A DNA stretch of 64,000 bases from Variovorax paradoxus B4 (GTDB taxonomy: Bacteria > Pseudomonadota > Gammaproteobacteria > Burkholderiales > Burkholderiaceae_C). Below, in pieces: positions 52,929-62,051 of this stretch (position 1 is the stretch's first letter; every line of letters starts with the position of its first letter). The position numbers and the translations under genes were made by a program. The stretch covers positions 2,108,001 through 2,172,000 of the forward strand of contig NC_022247.1 in NCBI RefSeq assembly GCF_000463015.1. Direction: 5' to 3'. The notes beneath the pieces were generated by a model. It made no database searches, was not told where the DNA came from, and was given only the letters and a program-made list of their open reading frames with translations.

Positions 52929-53927
52929 ATGCAAAAAGGCCTGCTCTCGGCATGCTTCAGGACCGTCTCGGTCTTTTTTTCGATCGCAGCGGCGACCGCT
53001 GCAATCCCGACGCCGGCACTCGCCGCGTTCCCCGACAAGCCCGTCAAGATCGTCGTGCCGTTTGCACCGGGCGGCGGCACCGATCTGGTCGCCCGCACCA
53101 TGGGCATCGCGATGGGCCAGGAACTGGGTCAGCCGGTCATCATCGACAACAAGCCCGGCGCCGGCACGATCATCGGAACGGACGCGGTGGCGAAGGCTGC
53201 ACCCGACGGCTACACGATGGTGATGGCCACCGTTGCGCATGTGGTGAACCCCAGCATCCAGAGCAAGCTGCCCTACGACTACGAGAAGGCCTTCGCGCCG
53301 GTCATGCTCGTCGGGGTTTCTCCGAATGTGCTGGTGGTGCGGACAGACAGCCCGCTCAAATCGGTCAAGGATCTCATCAACGCAGCCAAGGCAAATCCGG
53401 GCAAGCTCTCGTTCGCATCGCAAGGCGCAGGCACTTCGGCGCACCTTGCCGGTGAACTCTTCAAGAACCTGACGAAGACGAACATCACCCACATTCCCTA
53501 CCGGGGCGCCGGTCCGGCCATCACCGATCTGTTGGGCGGCCAGGTGGACGTCATGTTCGCAACCGCGGCTGCAGTGGGCACCTTCGTCGAAAGCGGCAAG
53601 CTGCGCGCGCTTGCAGTCACCACGGCCACGCGATCGTCCTCCCACGCGCTTGCCAAGGTGCCGACGATTGCGGAAAGCGGCGTGCCTGGCTACGTGGCCG
53701 ACAGCTGGTACGGCCTGTATGTGCCTGCCGGCACTCCCGCTGACGTCATCGCCCGCCTGAACGCCGCCGCCAAGAAGGCCGTCCAGACGGAGGCCTTTCG
53801 CAAGCGCGTGGAAGGGGAGGGCCTCGTGATCAACGGGGGCTCGCCGGCGGACTTCGACAAGTACGCCAAGGGCGAGGAAGCGCGTTGGCGCAAGGTCGTC
53901 AAGGAAAACAACATCACCAACGAATGA
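52929..53927 (+). CDS. Bug family (TctC-like) solute-binding protein, module 4
   Basis: A 332-residue periplasmic protein with a signal peptide (cleavage near ALAAFPDKP). The signature KIVVPFAPGGGTDLVAR and the DNKPGAGTIIGTDAV block are clear. It resembles the protein at 59036 more than those of modules 1-3. ATG52929 has TTGGAGACA upstream. It heads a unit with CoA-metabolising enzymes, which suggests that the imported acid is processed as a CoA thioester. Confidence 0.93.
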   Translation: MQKGLLSACFRTVSVFFSIAAATAAIPTPALAAFPDKPVKIVVPFAPGGGTDLVARTMGIAMGQELGQPVIIDNKPGAGTIIGTDAVAKAAPDGYTMVMATVAHVVNPSIQSKLPYDYEKAFAPVMLVGVSPNVLVVRTDSPLKSVKDLINAAKANPGKLSFASQGAGTSAHLAGELFKNLTKTNITHIPYRGAGPAITDLLGGQVDVMFATAAAVGTFVESGKLRALAVTTATRSSSHALAKVPTIAESGVPGYVADSWYGLYVPAGTPADVIARLNAAAKKAVQTEAFRKRVEGEGLVINGGSPADFDKYAKGEEARWRKVVKENNITNE

Positions 53928-53940
53928 GGGGAACGGTGAA

Positions 53941-54744
53941 ATGACTGAACAATTGATCGAGCTGGAAGTTGCAGGCGGCATCGCCACCCTGTGGCTGAAC
54001 CGTCCCGAGAAGCGCAACGCCATGAGCGACGACATGCGCACGCAATTCATCGCGGCGCTGGAGCATGTGACATGCGACAAGGCGATTCGCGCATTGGTGC
54101 TCACCGGGCGCGGCAAGGGCTTCTGCGCCGGCGGGGACGTCGCCGGAATGGAACGGCGGATGCAGGCGCCTGCCGGCGAGGTGGGCTTCAACGGCTGGAG
54201 CCGCCAGCAACGTGTGCACCACACCCAATCGCTGCTGCACACCATGCCCAAGCCAACGATCGCTGCCGTCAACGGGGCGGCTTCCGGCCTGGGAGCCGAC
54301 ACGGCCCTGGCCTGCGACTTCATCATCGCTTCGGATGCGGCGAGCTTCACGTGGTCCTACATCCATCGCGGCATCGTTCCCGATGGCGGCGGCATGTACT
54401 TCCTGCCGCGCCGAGTGGGCCTCTCGAAAGCCAAGGAACTGATCTTCAGCGGCCGGAAGGTCGAGCTTGAAGAGGCGCTGCGCCTCGGCATCGCCGATCG
54501 CCAGTCGGATGCCGAGACCCTCGTTGCCGATGCGCAGCGCTGGGCGGCCGAGATGAGCAAGGGATCGGCCACCGCATTGGCCCTCGGAAAGACGATCCTC
54601 AACCAGAGCTTCGAGTTGTCCGCGCACCAGGTGTTCGCACAGGGGAGCCAGGCGCAGGGCATTTGCTACACCAGCACCGAGCATCGCGAGTCGGTGATGG
54701 CCTTCCTGGCCAAGAGCAGCGCGAAAAACGGGACGACGAGATGA
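53941..54744 (+). CDS. Enoyl-CoA hydratase/isomerase family protein
   Basis: A 267-residue crotonase-fold protein. The CoA-binding and oxyanion-hole segments are NRPEKRNAM, GRGKGFCAGGDV and NGAASGLGADTALACDF. The usual catalytic Glu pair of hydratases is not obvious; GIVPDGGGMYFLP carries an Asp instead, as in PaaG-type isomerases, so isomerase or hydrolase chemistry is as likely as hydration. It starts 14 bases after the Bug gene and shares ATGA with the next gene. Confidence 0.88.
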   Translation: MTEQLIELEVAGGIATLWLNRPEKRNAMSDDMRTQFIAALEHVTCDKAIRALVLTGRGKGFCAGGDVAGMERRMQAPAGEVGFNGWSRQQRVHHTQSLLHTMPKPTIAAVNGAASGLGADTALACDFIIASDAASFTWSYIHRGIVPDGGGMYFLPRRVGLSKAKELIFSGRKVELEEALRLGIADRQSDAETLVADAQRWAAEMSKGSATALALGKTILNQSFELSAHQVFAQGSQAQGICYTSTEHRESVMAFLAKSSAKNGTTR

Positions 54745-56831
54745 CCGAACCGAACTCCATCACCAGGCTCCTCAAGCCGCGCAGCGTCGCAGTGATCGGC
54801 GCTTCGGCGGATGCCGCCAAGACCGCCGGCCGCCCGGTGGCCTACCTGCGCAAGCACGGATTCACGGGCGAGATCTACCCGGTCAATCCGCGTGTCGACT
54901 CCATTGGCGGCCTGACCTGCTATCCCGACATCGCCTCGATTCCCGGCACGCCCGATGTTGGCATCGTGCTGCTGGGCGCGGAGCGGGCGCATCAGGCCGT
55001 GCGCGAACTCGCGGCCAAGGGGAGCGCTGCGGCGATCGTGCTCGCCAGCGGCTACACGGAAACCGGGGAGGAGGGCGCGCGTCGCCAGCAGCAACTCATC
55101 GAGGCCGCCGGCAGCATGCGGATCCTCGGCCCCAACACGATCGGACTTGTCAACCTGACCGACAACATCGTGCTCTCCGCCAGCGGCGCGCTCGAGATGG
55201 ATCATTTTCCGGTCGGCGGGATCGGCGTGGTCTCGCAAAGCGGGGGCATCCTCGGCGCATTGCTTTCGCGTGCCGCTGCACGCGGCATCGGCCTGTCGAA
55301 ATTGATCTCGACCAGCAACGAGGTGGATCTGGACCTGGCGGATTTTGTCGATCATCTGGCTGACGACGCGGACACCAAGGTCATTGCACTCTACGTGGAG
55401 AGCGTCCGCAACCCCGGGAAGTTTCGTGCCGCTGCGCTGAAGGCGGCGCGCGCGGGCAAGCCTGTCGTCGCGTTCAAGATCGGTCGCTCCGAAGCCGGCG
55501 CGAAGGCTGCCGTATCGCACACCGGTGCATTGGCGGGGGCCGACAGCATGTACGACGCGTTGTTCAGGCAGGTCGGCGTGATTCGCGCCCAGACCTTTGG
55601 CGACCTGCTCGACATTCCGGTCGCACTGGCCACGGGCCGCAAGCTGCGCGGCAAGCGCGTGGCCATCCTGACCTCGACGGGCGGAGCCGGAACTCTGGTT
55701 TCGGACGATCTGGGCATGCGAGGCTTCGAGACGCCGGCGCCGGACGCTGCGACGGCCGAGGCTTTGCGCGCGCTGCAGACCGGCGATCACGCCGTGCTCG
55801 ACCGCAATCCCATCGACGTGACCTTGGCGGGTCTGCAGCCGGACCTGCTGCGCGGCGCCATCAATATCCTGCTCAAGAGCCCCAGCTACGACGCGCTGGC
55901 GATCATCGTCGGCTCCTCCAGCCTGGCCATGCCGGAACTGATGGCAGGCGCCATCCAGGACTGCCTGCCCCACTCGGACAAGCCGGTGATCGCCTACGTG
56001 AGCCCGCATGCGCCCGAAGTCGCGGCCTTGCTCACGCAGCGCGGTGTGCCCGCATTTGCCGCGGCCGAAAGCTGCACCAGCGCGCTGGGCGCGATGCTGA
56101 ATGTCGGCAGCTGGCAAGAGCCGACGTTCAGCGCGCCCGCGGCGGCCGTGCTCGTCGACGACCTGCCGGCAGGCTCCCTGGACGAAGCCCAGGCCAAGCA
56201 GCTGTTCACCCGTTTCGGCGTGCCCTGCGCGCGCGAGGTGGTCGTGGCCACGCCAACCCAGGCCGAAGCTGCGGCGCGCGAACTGGGCGGCCGAGTCGTG
56301 CTCAAGATTCTGTCGGCCGAGATCACGCACAAGAGCGATGTCGGCGGCGTCGCCGTGAGCCTCACGGCCGAGACGGTGGGGGCGCGCCTGCTGGCAATGG
56401 CCTCTGAAGTCGAGAGCAAGGCAGGCGTGCGGCCCCGGCGCTTCCTGGTGCAGGAAATGGTGGGCGGCGGCACGGAGCTGATCCTGGGCGTGCACCACGA
56501 TGTGCTGGGCACGGCCATCCTGTTGGGCATGGGCGGCATCACGGCCGAGTTGTTCAAGGACACCACGATGCGGCTGTTGCCCGCCCAGGGTGGTCTGAGC
56601 CGCGAGGACGCGCTCTCCATGGCGCGCGAACTGAAGACCTGGCCATTGCTGGACGGTTTCCGCGGCCGCCCCAAGGCCGATGTCGAGGCGCTGGTCGATG
56701 CCATCGTCGCCTTCTCGAAAATGGCGGCCCAGCTCGGCGAGCGCCTGGTCGAAGCCGAGATCAATCCGGTCTTCGTGTTGCCGCAGGGGCAGGGCGTGCG
56801 TGCCGCTGACGGCGTCGTCGTGCTCGCCTGA
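54741..56831 (+). CDS. ADP-forming acyl-CoA synthetase (acetate-CoA ligase family)
   Basis: A 696-residue fused NDP-forming synthetase. The order is CoA-binding Rossmann domain (VAVIGASADAAKTAGR), two ligase-CoA domains with the phospho-His candidate His260 (VSHTGALAG), then a C-terminal ATP-grasp domain (about residues 480-696, ILSAEITHKSDVGGV and EINPVFVLP). It interconverts acid plus CoA plus ATP with acyl-CoA plus ADP and phosphate. ATG54741 overlaps the crotonase stop. The substrate is unknown. Confidence 0.92.
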   Translation: MTEPNSITRLLKPRSVAVIGASADAAKTAGRPVAYLRKHGFTGEIYPVNPRVDSIGGLTCYPDIASIPGTPDVGIVLLGAERAHQAVRELAAKGSAAAIVLASGYTETGEEGARRQQQLIEAAGSMRILGPNTIGLVNLTDNIVLSASGALEMDHFPVGGIGVVSQSGGILGALLSRAAARGIGLSKLISTSNEVDLDLADFVDHLADDADTKVIALYVESVRNPGKFRAAALKAARAGKPVVAFKIGRSEAGAKAAVSHTGALAGADSMYDALFRQVGVIRAQTFGDLLDIPVALATGRKLRGKRVAILTSTGGAGTLVSDDLGMRGFETPAPDAATAEALRALQTGDHAVLDRNPIDVTLAGLQPDLLRGAINILLKSPSYDALAIIVGSSSLAMPELMAGAIQDCLPHSDKPVIAYVSPHAPEVAALLTQRGVPAFAAAESCTSALGAMLNVGSWQEPTFSAPAAAVLVDDLPAGSLDEAQAKQLFTRFGVPCAREVVVATPTQAEAAARELGGRVVLKILSAEITHKSDVGGVAVSLTAETVGARLLAMASEVESKAGVRPRRFLVQEMVGGGTELILGVHHDVLGTAILLGMGGITAELFKDTTMRLLPAQGGLSREDALSMARELKTWPLLDGFRGRPKADVEALVDAIVAFSKMAAQLGERLVEAEINPVFVLPQGQGVRAADGVVVLA

Positions 56832-56856
56832 GCGTTGAAACTGATCGGACCTGACC

Positions 56857-58194
56857 ATGCATGCCACTGAAGTATTTGCCCGCTACGCCACCGAATTCCA
56901 CCAGGCCCGGCTGGATGACGAAGTACTGCACCACGCGAAACGTGCCGTGATCGACTGGTATGCGGCGCTGTTTCCGGGTTTGGCGGTGGCGCCGATGCCG
57001 CAGCTTCGTGCGTTGCTGGCGGACGACCTGGATCGCGGCCGTGCGCGCCTGCCCGACGGCCGTTGTGCAACGCCCCGCGTGGCCGCGCTGCTCAACGGTA
57101 CGGCGGCCCATGCCGCGGAGGTGGACGACAGCTTCCGCGACGCCATGTACCACCCTGGTGCCGCCACCGTGGCGGCGGCGCTTGCCATCGCGCAGGATGG
57201 CAACGCCGCGGGCCTGGACTTCCTGCGCGGCGTGGTGCTCGGCTACGAGGTTTCGACCCGCATCGGCGTGGTGATGGGGCGGCCGCACTATCGCCATTGG
57301 CACAACACGGGAACGGTGGGCACTTTCGGGGCCGCCTCCGCCGCTGCGGGCCTGCTGGGGCTGCAGGGCGCGCCCTTCGCACATGCGCTGGCCACGGCCG
57401 CCACCTTCGCAGCCGGGCTGCAGCAGGCGTTCCGCATGGATTCGATGTCCAAGCCCCTGCACGCGGGCCGCGCCGCCGAGGGCGGCGTGCTCGCCGCGCA
57501 GTTGGCCGCGCAGGGCGTGACGGGCTCGTTGGACGTGCTGGACGGCGAGGCCGGCTTCGGCCGCGCCATGAGCGACGGCCCGGACTGGTCGAAGGTGGGC
57601 GAGACGCTGGGGCGTGACTTCCACGTCACGCGGCTGACCTTCAAGAACCATGTCGGTTGCGGCCACACCTTCGCCGCCATCGACGGTGCTCTGGAACTCG
57701 CACGCCGGTACGGCCTGCGCGCATCGGACATTCGCCACGTCCATGTGGCGACTTACGGCCCCGCGCTCGACATTGCCTGCTACGAAGACCCGCGCACCGA
57801 GAACGAAGCCCGCTTCAGCCTGCGCTTCGTGGTGGCCACGGCGCTGGTGCATGGCAGCGTGCGGCTGGCAGCCTACACGCCCGAGCGGCTGGTGGATGCC
57901 GACACGCGCGCCATGATGGCGCGCATCACGGCCGTGGTCGATCCGGAGCTCGATGCGGCCTTCCCCGGCCGCCGCTCGGCGCGTGTGGAGATCGAGACCG
58001 TCGACGGTCAGCGCCACGCCTGGCTGCAGCCCGACCGCAAGGGCGACCCCGAGCTGCCGCTGTCCGACGCCGAACTGGAGGACAAGTTTCTTGAACTGGC
58101 GATGCCGGTGATCGGTGCCGAACGCGCGCAGGGACTGCTGCAGCGCCTATGGGGCCTGGACCGGGCTGCTGACCTGCAGGGACTGGCGGTCTGA
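56857..58194 (+). CDS. MmgE/PrpD family protein
   Basis: A 445-residue member of the 2-methylcitrate dehydratase fold. LNGTAAHAAEVDD, SMSKPLHAGRAAEGG and NHVGCGHTFAAIDGAL are the typical blocks around the active site. Known members dehydrate 2-methylcitrate, isomerise cis-aconitate or epimerise iminodisuccinate. No other methylcitrate gene is present, so a dehydratase or epimerase acting on another organic acid is more likely. It is the last gene of the + strand operon and converges on the SDR gene with a 20-base gap. Confidence 0.9.
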   Translation: MHATEVFARYATEFHQARLDDEVLHHAKRAVIDWYAALFPGLAVAPMPQLRALLADDLDRGRARLPDGRCATPRVAALLNGTAAHAAEVDDSFRDAMYHPGAATVAAALAIAQDGNAAGLDFLRGVVLGYEVSTRIGVVMGRPHYRHWHNTGTVGTFGAASAAAGLLGLQGAPFAHALATAATFAAGLQQAFRMDSMSKPLHAGRAAEGGVLAAQLAAQGVTGSLDVLDGEAGFGRAMSDGPDWSKVGETLGRDFHVTRLTFKNHVGCGHTFAAIDGALELARRYGLRASDIRHVHVATYGPALDIACYEDPRTENEARFSLRFVVATALVHGSVRLAAYTPERLVDADTRAMMARITAVVDPELDAAFPGRRSARVEIETVDGQRHAWLQPDRKGDPELPLSDAELEDKFLELAMPVIGAERAQGLLQRLWGLDRAADLQGLAV

Positions 58195-58214
58195 GCCCGT
58201 ACTTGCGCGCGTGC

Positions 58215-59024
58215 CTAGCCCCGCTTGCACAGCAGGCCGCCGTCGACCGGCAGCAGCACCCCGGTCAGGTACCGGGCCTCGTCGGAGGCCAGGAATACGG
58301 CGGCGTTCGCAACGTCCCAGCCCGTTCCCATGCGCCGCATGGGCACCAGCGCCTCACGCTCGGCGCGGACCACCTCGCGCGACACGCCGCGTTCCTGCGC
58401 GCGCCGCTCGATGGCCATGGGCGTGTCGATCAGGCCCGGCAGGATGGCGTTGGCGCGCACGCCGTGCGCGGCGTTCTCCATGGCAAGGTGCTGCGTGAAC
58501 GCGTTGACGGCCCCCTTGCTGGTCTTGTAGGTCACGGTCGGTCGCGCGGCCATCGAAGCCGTGGACGAGACGTTGATGATGCTGCCCGCACCTTGCGAGA
58601 CCATCTGCGGCAGCACGTGCTTGCAGGTCATGAACATGCCTTTGAGGTTCATGGCCATGATCTCGTCCCACATGCCGGCGTCCATCTCGGTCGTGCGTCG
58701 GTCGCCCTTGGAACGGCCCACGTTGTTGTGCAGGATGTCGATTCGCCCGTAGCGCTCGATGCACGCGGCGGCAATGGCCCGGCAATCGTCCTCGCGTGTG
58801 ATGTCGGCGCGCAGCACGCTGGCGCGCTGCCCGTACGCCGCAACCGCTTCGTGCGTCGCCTCGGCCAGTTCCTGCTGGATGTCGACCAGCAGCAGCGCTG
58901 CGCCTTCCTGTGCGAAGCGCTCCGCCACGGCGCGGCCATTGCCGACGGTGCCGCCGGGAAGTTGGCCCGCGCCCACGATGATGGCGACCTTGCCTTGCAG
59001 TCGTCCGTTGCCTGCATGTTGCAT
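58215..59024 (-). CDS. SDR family oxidoreductase
   Basis: A 269-residue classical short-chain dehydrogenase. The cofactor loop is a variant (VGAGQLPGGTVGNGRAVAE), followed by NNVG (LHNNVGRSKGD), the Ser of INVSSTASMA, the YxxxK pair in TYKTSKGA and a C-terminal PVDGGLL. It oxidises or reduces a hydroxyl or keto group with NAD(P). ATG59024 is chosen because the loop then falls near residue 17. It is the last gene of the leftward operon, 11 bases after Bug module 5. Confidence 0.92.
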   Translation of the reverse strand: MQHAGNGRLQGKVAIIVGAGQLPGGTVGNGRAVAERFAQEGAALLLVDIQQELAEATHEAVAAYGQRASVLRADITREDDCRAIAAACIERYGRIDILHNNVGRSKGDRRTTEMDAGMWDEIMAMNLKGMFMTCKHVLPQMVSQGAGSIINVSSTASMAARPTVTYKTSKGAVNAFTQHLAMENAAHGVRANAILPGLIDTPMAIERRAQERGVSREVVRAEREALVPMRRMGTGWDVANAAVFLASDEARYLTGVLLPVDGGLLCKRG

Positions 59025-59035
59025 GGGGGTGTTCC

Positions 59036-60034
59036 TCAATCGATGGTGACCTTGCCGTCGACCACGACCTTTCGCCAGCGAGCCTCTTCGGCGCGCATCA
59101 GTCTGGTCATCTGCTCGGGCGTGCCGGCGGCCACGGTCAACCCCTCGTTCGCAAGCCGGTCCCTGTAGGCTGGTGTCTCGGCGGCCTTGCGCAATGCGGC
59201 GTTCAGGGTCGCGATCACGGCAGGCGGCGTGCCGGCCGGCGCGAACAGCGCGTACCAGACGTCGGCTTCGTACCCCGGCAGCGTCTCGGCAATGGTCGGC
59301 ACGTCCTTGTAGGCCGCACTGCGCTTGGCGGACGTGATGCCGATCGGGAGCATCTTGCCGCCGGCCACCAGCTTGGCCACGCCGCCGGCCGTGCCGAACA
59401 GCAGGTCGACCTGGCCGCCGATCAGGTCGTTGTAGGCCGGGCCTGCGCCGCGATAAGGCACGTGCGCGATATCGACCCTTGCCATGTTCTTGAAGAGCTC
59501 GCCGGCCAGGTGCACGGCCGAGCCGTTGCCCGATGAGGCATAGGTCAGCTTGCCCGGCGCGGCCTTGGCCGCGGCGATCACGTCGGCCACGCTTTTGTAC
59601 GGGCTTCCCGCGCGCGTGACCAGCACGTTGGGCCCGGTGCAGATCAGAGCGACCTCGGTGATGTCCTTCTGCGTGTCGTAGGGCAGCTTCTTGACCAGTG
59701 AATCGTTGATCGCGATGGCCGAGGTGGTCATCAGCAGCGTGTAGCCATCGGCTGGCGCCTTGGCCACGATGTCGGTGCCGATGACCGTACCGGCGCCCGG
59801 CTTGTTGTCGATGATCAGGGCCTGGCCGAGCGCGGCCTGCATGCCGACCAGCAGCGTGCGGCCCACCACGTCGGTACCCCCGCCCGGTGTGAACGGCACG
59901 ATGATCCGGATGGTGCGCGAAGGGAATGGTTCGGCGGCCGAGACGCCGAGGCAGGCGAGCGTCAGCCCGGCAGGCGCCAGAGTGCCGGCGCGCAGCAGCT
60001 GGCGGCGCGAAGCTGAAAAGCGAGAGGGGTGCAT
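59036..60034 (-). CDS. Bug family (TctC-like) solute-binding protein, module 5
   Basis: A 332-residue secreted protein. The N-terminus has SRRQLLRAG followed by a hydrophobic stretch, which looks like a Tat-type signal, unusual among the Bug proteins here. The signature RIIVPFTPGGGTDVVGR and the DNKPGAGTVIGTDIV block are present. It resembles the protein at 52929. It lies 18 bases after Bug module 6, a tandem pair on one transcript. Confidence 0.92.
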   Translation of the reverse strand: MHPSRFSASRRQLLRAGTLAPAGLTLACLGVSAAEPFPSRTIRIIVPFTPGGGTDVVGRTLLVGMQAALGQALIIDNKPGAGTVIGTDIVAKAPADGYTLLMTTSAIAINDSLVKKLPYDTQKDITEVALICTGPNVLVTRAGSPYKSVADVIAAAKAAPGKLTYASSGNGSAVHLAGELFKNMARVDIAHVPYRGAGPAYNDLIGGQVDLLFGTAGGVAKLVAGGKMLPIGITSAKRSAAYKDVPTIAETLPGYEADVWYALFAPAGTPPAVIATLNAALRKAAETPAYRDRLANEGLTVAAGTPEQMTRLMRAEEARWRKVVVDGKVTID

Positions 60035-60052
60035 GGTTGGGGCTCCTGCGGC

Positions 60053-61036
60053 TCAGAAATCGATGCGGATGCCCGCGTCCTTCACGGCCTTGCCGATCTT
60101 GACCAGGTCTTCGGAGATCAACTGCTTGAACTCCGCGGGCGTGGACCGCGCAGGCACGAACGACATCTCGGCGAACCTGGCTTTCAGCGACGGGGCCTGC
60201 ACGGCCTTGCCGATCTCGGCGTTGAGCTTCTCCGTGATCGCGGCGGGCAGGTCGGCCGGGCCCCAGATGCCGTACCAGGAGAGCAGTTCGAACCCGGGCA
60301 TGCCGCTCTCGGCCAGCGTGGGCACATCCGGCAGCGACGCGAGGCGCGCCTTGCTTGTCACGGCCAGAGGCCGCAACCGGCCGGCCTGCACGAACGACGT
60401 GACGCCCGGCATGGGCGAGATGGCGGCCGAGACATGGCCGCCGACCACGTCGGTCAGCTGCGGCACGGCGCCCTTGTACGGCACGATCTCCATCTGCAGG
60501 CCCAGTGCGCGGTTGACCATCTCCTCGCTCAGGTGGCTGGTCGTGCCCAAGCCGGACGTGGCCCAGGTGTACTTGCCGGGATTGGCCTTGGCCAACCGCA
60601 CGAACTCGGCCATGTTCCTGGCCGGCACGGCGTTGTTGACCGCAACGATCAGCGGTACGAAGCCGATCTGGCCGATGGGCGTGAAGTCGCGCTCCGCGTC
60701 GTAGGTCTGCTTGGCCACCACCAGCGGCAGATACGCCTGGCTGGACGCGTTGAACAGCAAGGTGTAGCCGTCGGCCTTGGCTTTCTTCACGTTCAATGCG
60801 CCGAGCAGGCCGGAAGCGCCCGGCGTGTTCTCGATCACGATGGGCTGGCCGAGCTGGCGCTGCAGCTGGTCCGCGACCAGGCGCCCCACGTTGTCGATCG
60901 AGCCGCCCGGCGTGTACGGGATGACCATGCGGATCGGCTTGTGGGGGTAGTCCTGCGCGCTGGCGGCGGTGCCCGCGAACAGCGCAGTGCCCGCGAAGGC
61001 GACCGTCATGGCGGTGCGGTGGATGTGCTTGAACAT
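60053..61036 (-). CDS. Bug family (TctC-like) solute-binding protein, module 6
   Basis: A 327-residue periplasmic protein with a Sec signal peptide (cleavage near ASAQDYPHKP). The signature RMVIPYTPGGSIDNVGR and the ENTPGASGLLGALNV block are clear. It is well separated from the tandem neighbour in sequence (Asp-Asn after GGSI). Together the two may bind different acids for the same pathway. The alpha/beta hydrolase gene lies 90 bases upstream. Confidence 0.92.
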   Translation of the reverse strand: MFKHIHRTAMTVAFAGTALFAGTAASAQDYPHKPIRMVIPYTPGGSIDNVGRLVADQLQRQLGQPIVIENTPGASGLLGALNVKKAKADGYTLLFNASSQAYLPLVVAKQTYDAERDFTPIGQIGFVPLIVAVNNAVPARNMAEFVRLAKANPGKYTWATSGLGTTSHLSEEMVNRALGLQMEIVPYKGAVPQLTDVVGGHVSAAISPMPGVTSFVQAGRLRPLAVTSKARLASLPDVPTLAESGMPGFELLSWYGIWGPADLPAAITEKLNAEIGKAVQAPSLKARFAEMSFVPARSTPAEFKQLISEDLVKIGKAVKDAGIRIDF

Positions 61037-61126
61037 GCTTGTCTCCTTTGGAAAATCGAGTGCCTGCCCGCCGGTTCTCCCGGCGGTGCGGCGTGCCGTG
61101 GCGATGGGGCCTGCGGGCCCGCGGTT

Positions 61127-61981
61127 CTATGCCGCGGCCCGGGCGAGATACACGCGGTGCGCGAACGCGCCGATGGCAAGCGACATGGCGCGCGGCTGCT
61201 CGGGTGCCATCGCATGGCCCGCGTCGCGAATCACCTGCACAGTCACGCGCGCTCCCAGGTAGGGCTGCATGACGTTCGGGACCACCACGGCGTCGTGCTC
61301 GGCCTGGAGGTCCAGGATGGGCACCTGCGTGCCTGCCGAGAAGTAGTCGTCCACCGGGGTGTTGATGCGTGCATGGCTTTGCGCCTTGTGCGTGGCCGCA
61401 CTCCAGCCGTCGAGCCACACGCGCGCGTCGTGGCCCGGTGCGAAGAAGGCGCGCTGCAGGCAGTCGAGGCGCTGGTCCTCGGGCAGGTTCATGTCGCCCG
61501 CGCCGTCGATCGCCTCGCGCAGGCGGCTGTAGGGCTTCTCGGTCGATCCGGGCGGCAGCTTGCCGGCGGAGGCCGCCGCCATCACGACGCCGCACACCAG
61601 GTCGGGGCGGTCTGCCGCGAGCATGCGCGCGGGCTGGCTGCCCCAGGCATGGCCAACGACGACGACGGGCCCCGTCTTCTCGTGATCGAGCACGGCGGCC
61701 ACGTCGGCCGCGAAGTCGTGCATGCTCAGCCCGTGCATGGGGCCTTCGCTGCGGCCCATGCCGCGCGGCTCGGGGCGGATCACGCGGAAGCCGTGGAGCT
61801 GCAGCAGCCCGGCGACCTCGTCGTAGTCCCTGCCGGAGCGCGCCAGCGAGGCAAGAATGCAGACCACAGGGCCCGAGCCCTGGTCGGCGTACTCGATCTG
61901 CACGTCGGCGTCTGCGAGCGGCGGGCGGTAGCGCACCAGGAGGCGTGATGCGGCGCTTGTCTCTGTCGTTGCTTGGGTCAT
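61127..61981 (-). CDS. Alpha/beta hydrolase-fold protein with Ala at the nucleophile position
   Basis: A 284-residue alpha/beta-fold protein. The elbow reads VVVGHAWGSQPARM, so the usual Ser or Asp of GHxxG is replaced by Ala. The late His segment (VIRDAGHAMAPEQP) and a possible acidic residue (DLQAEHDAVV) are kept. The fold and the RGMGRSEGP segment are otherwise typical. ATG61981 is chosen. It heads the leftward operon of Bug proteins and an SDR. With no nucleophile, ordinary ester hydrolysis is doubtful; a lyase, binding or cofactor-free role is possible. Confidence 0.82.
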   Translation of the reverse strand: MTQATTETSAASRLLVRYRPPLADADVQIEYADQGSGPVVCILASLARSGRDYDEVAGLLQLHGFRVIRPEPRGMGRSEGPMHGLSMHDFAADVAAVLDHEKTGPVVVVGHAWGSQPARMLAADRPDLVCGVVMAAASAGKLPPGSTEKPYSRLREAIDGAGDMNLPEDQRLDCLQRAFFAPGHDARVWLDGWSAATHKAQSHARINTPVDDYFSAGTQVPILDLQAEHDAVVVPNVMQPYLGARVTVQVIRDAGHAMAPEQPRAMSLAIGAFAHRVYLARAAA

Positions 61982-62051
61982 GCCCGAAGTCTGGTGCTGC
62001 GTCCGCGCGGCGATAAGCAACAAGCGCCTATATCAGCTATGTCTTTTGCCT

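Noticed and set aside
58215..61595. A long - strand frame spanning the SDR and both Bug genes as one 1126-residue product
   Set aside because: Only the last part (SDR) is family-like; the rest is an out-of-frame shadow of the Bug genes, which have their own starts and stops.
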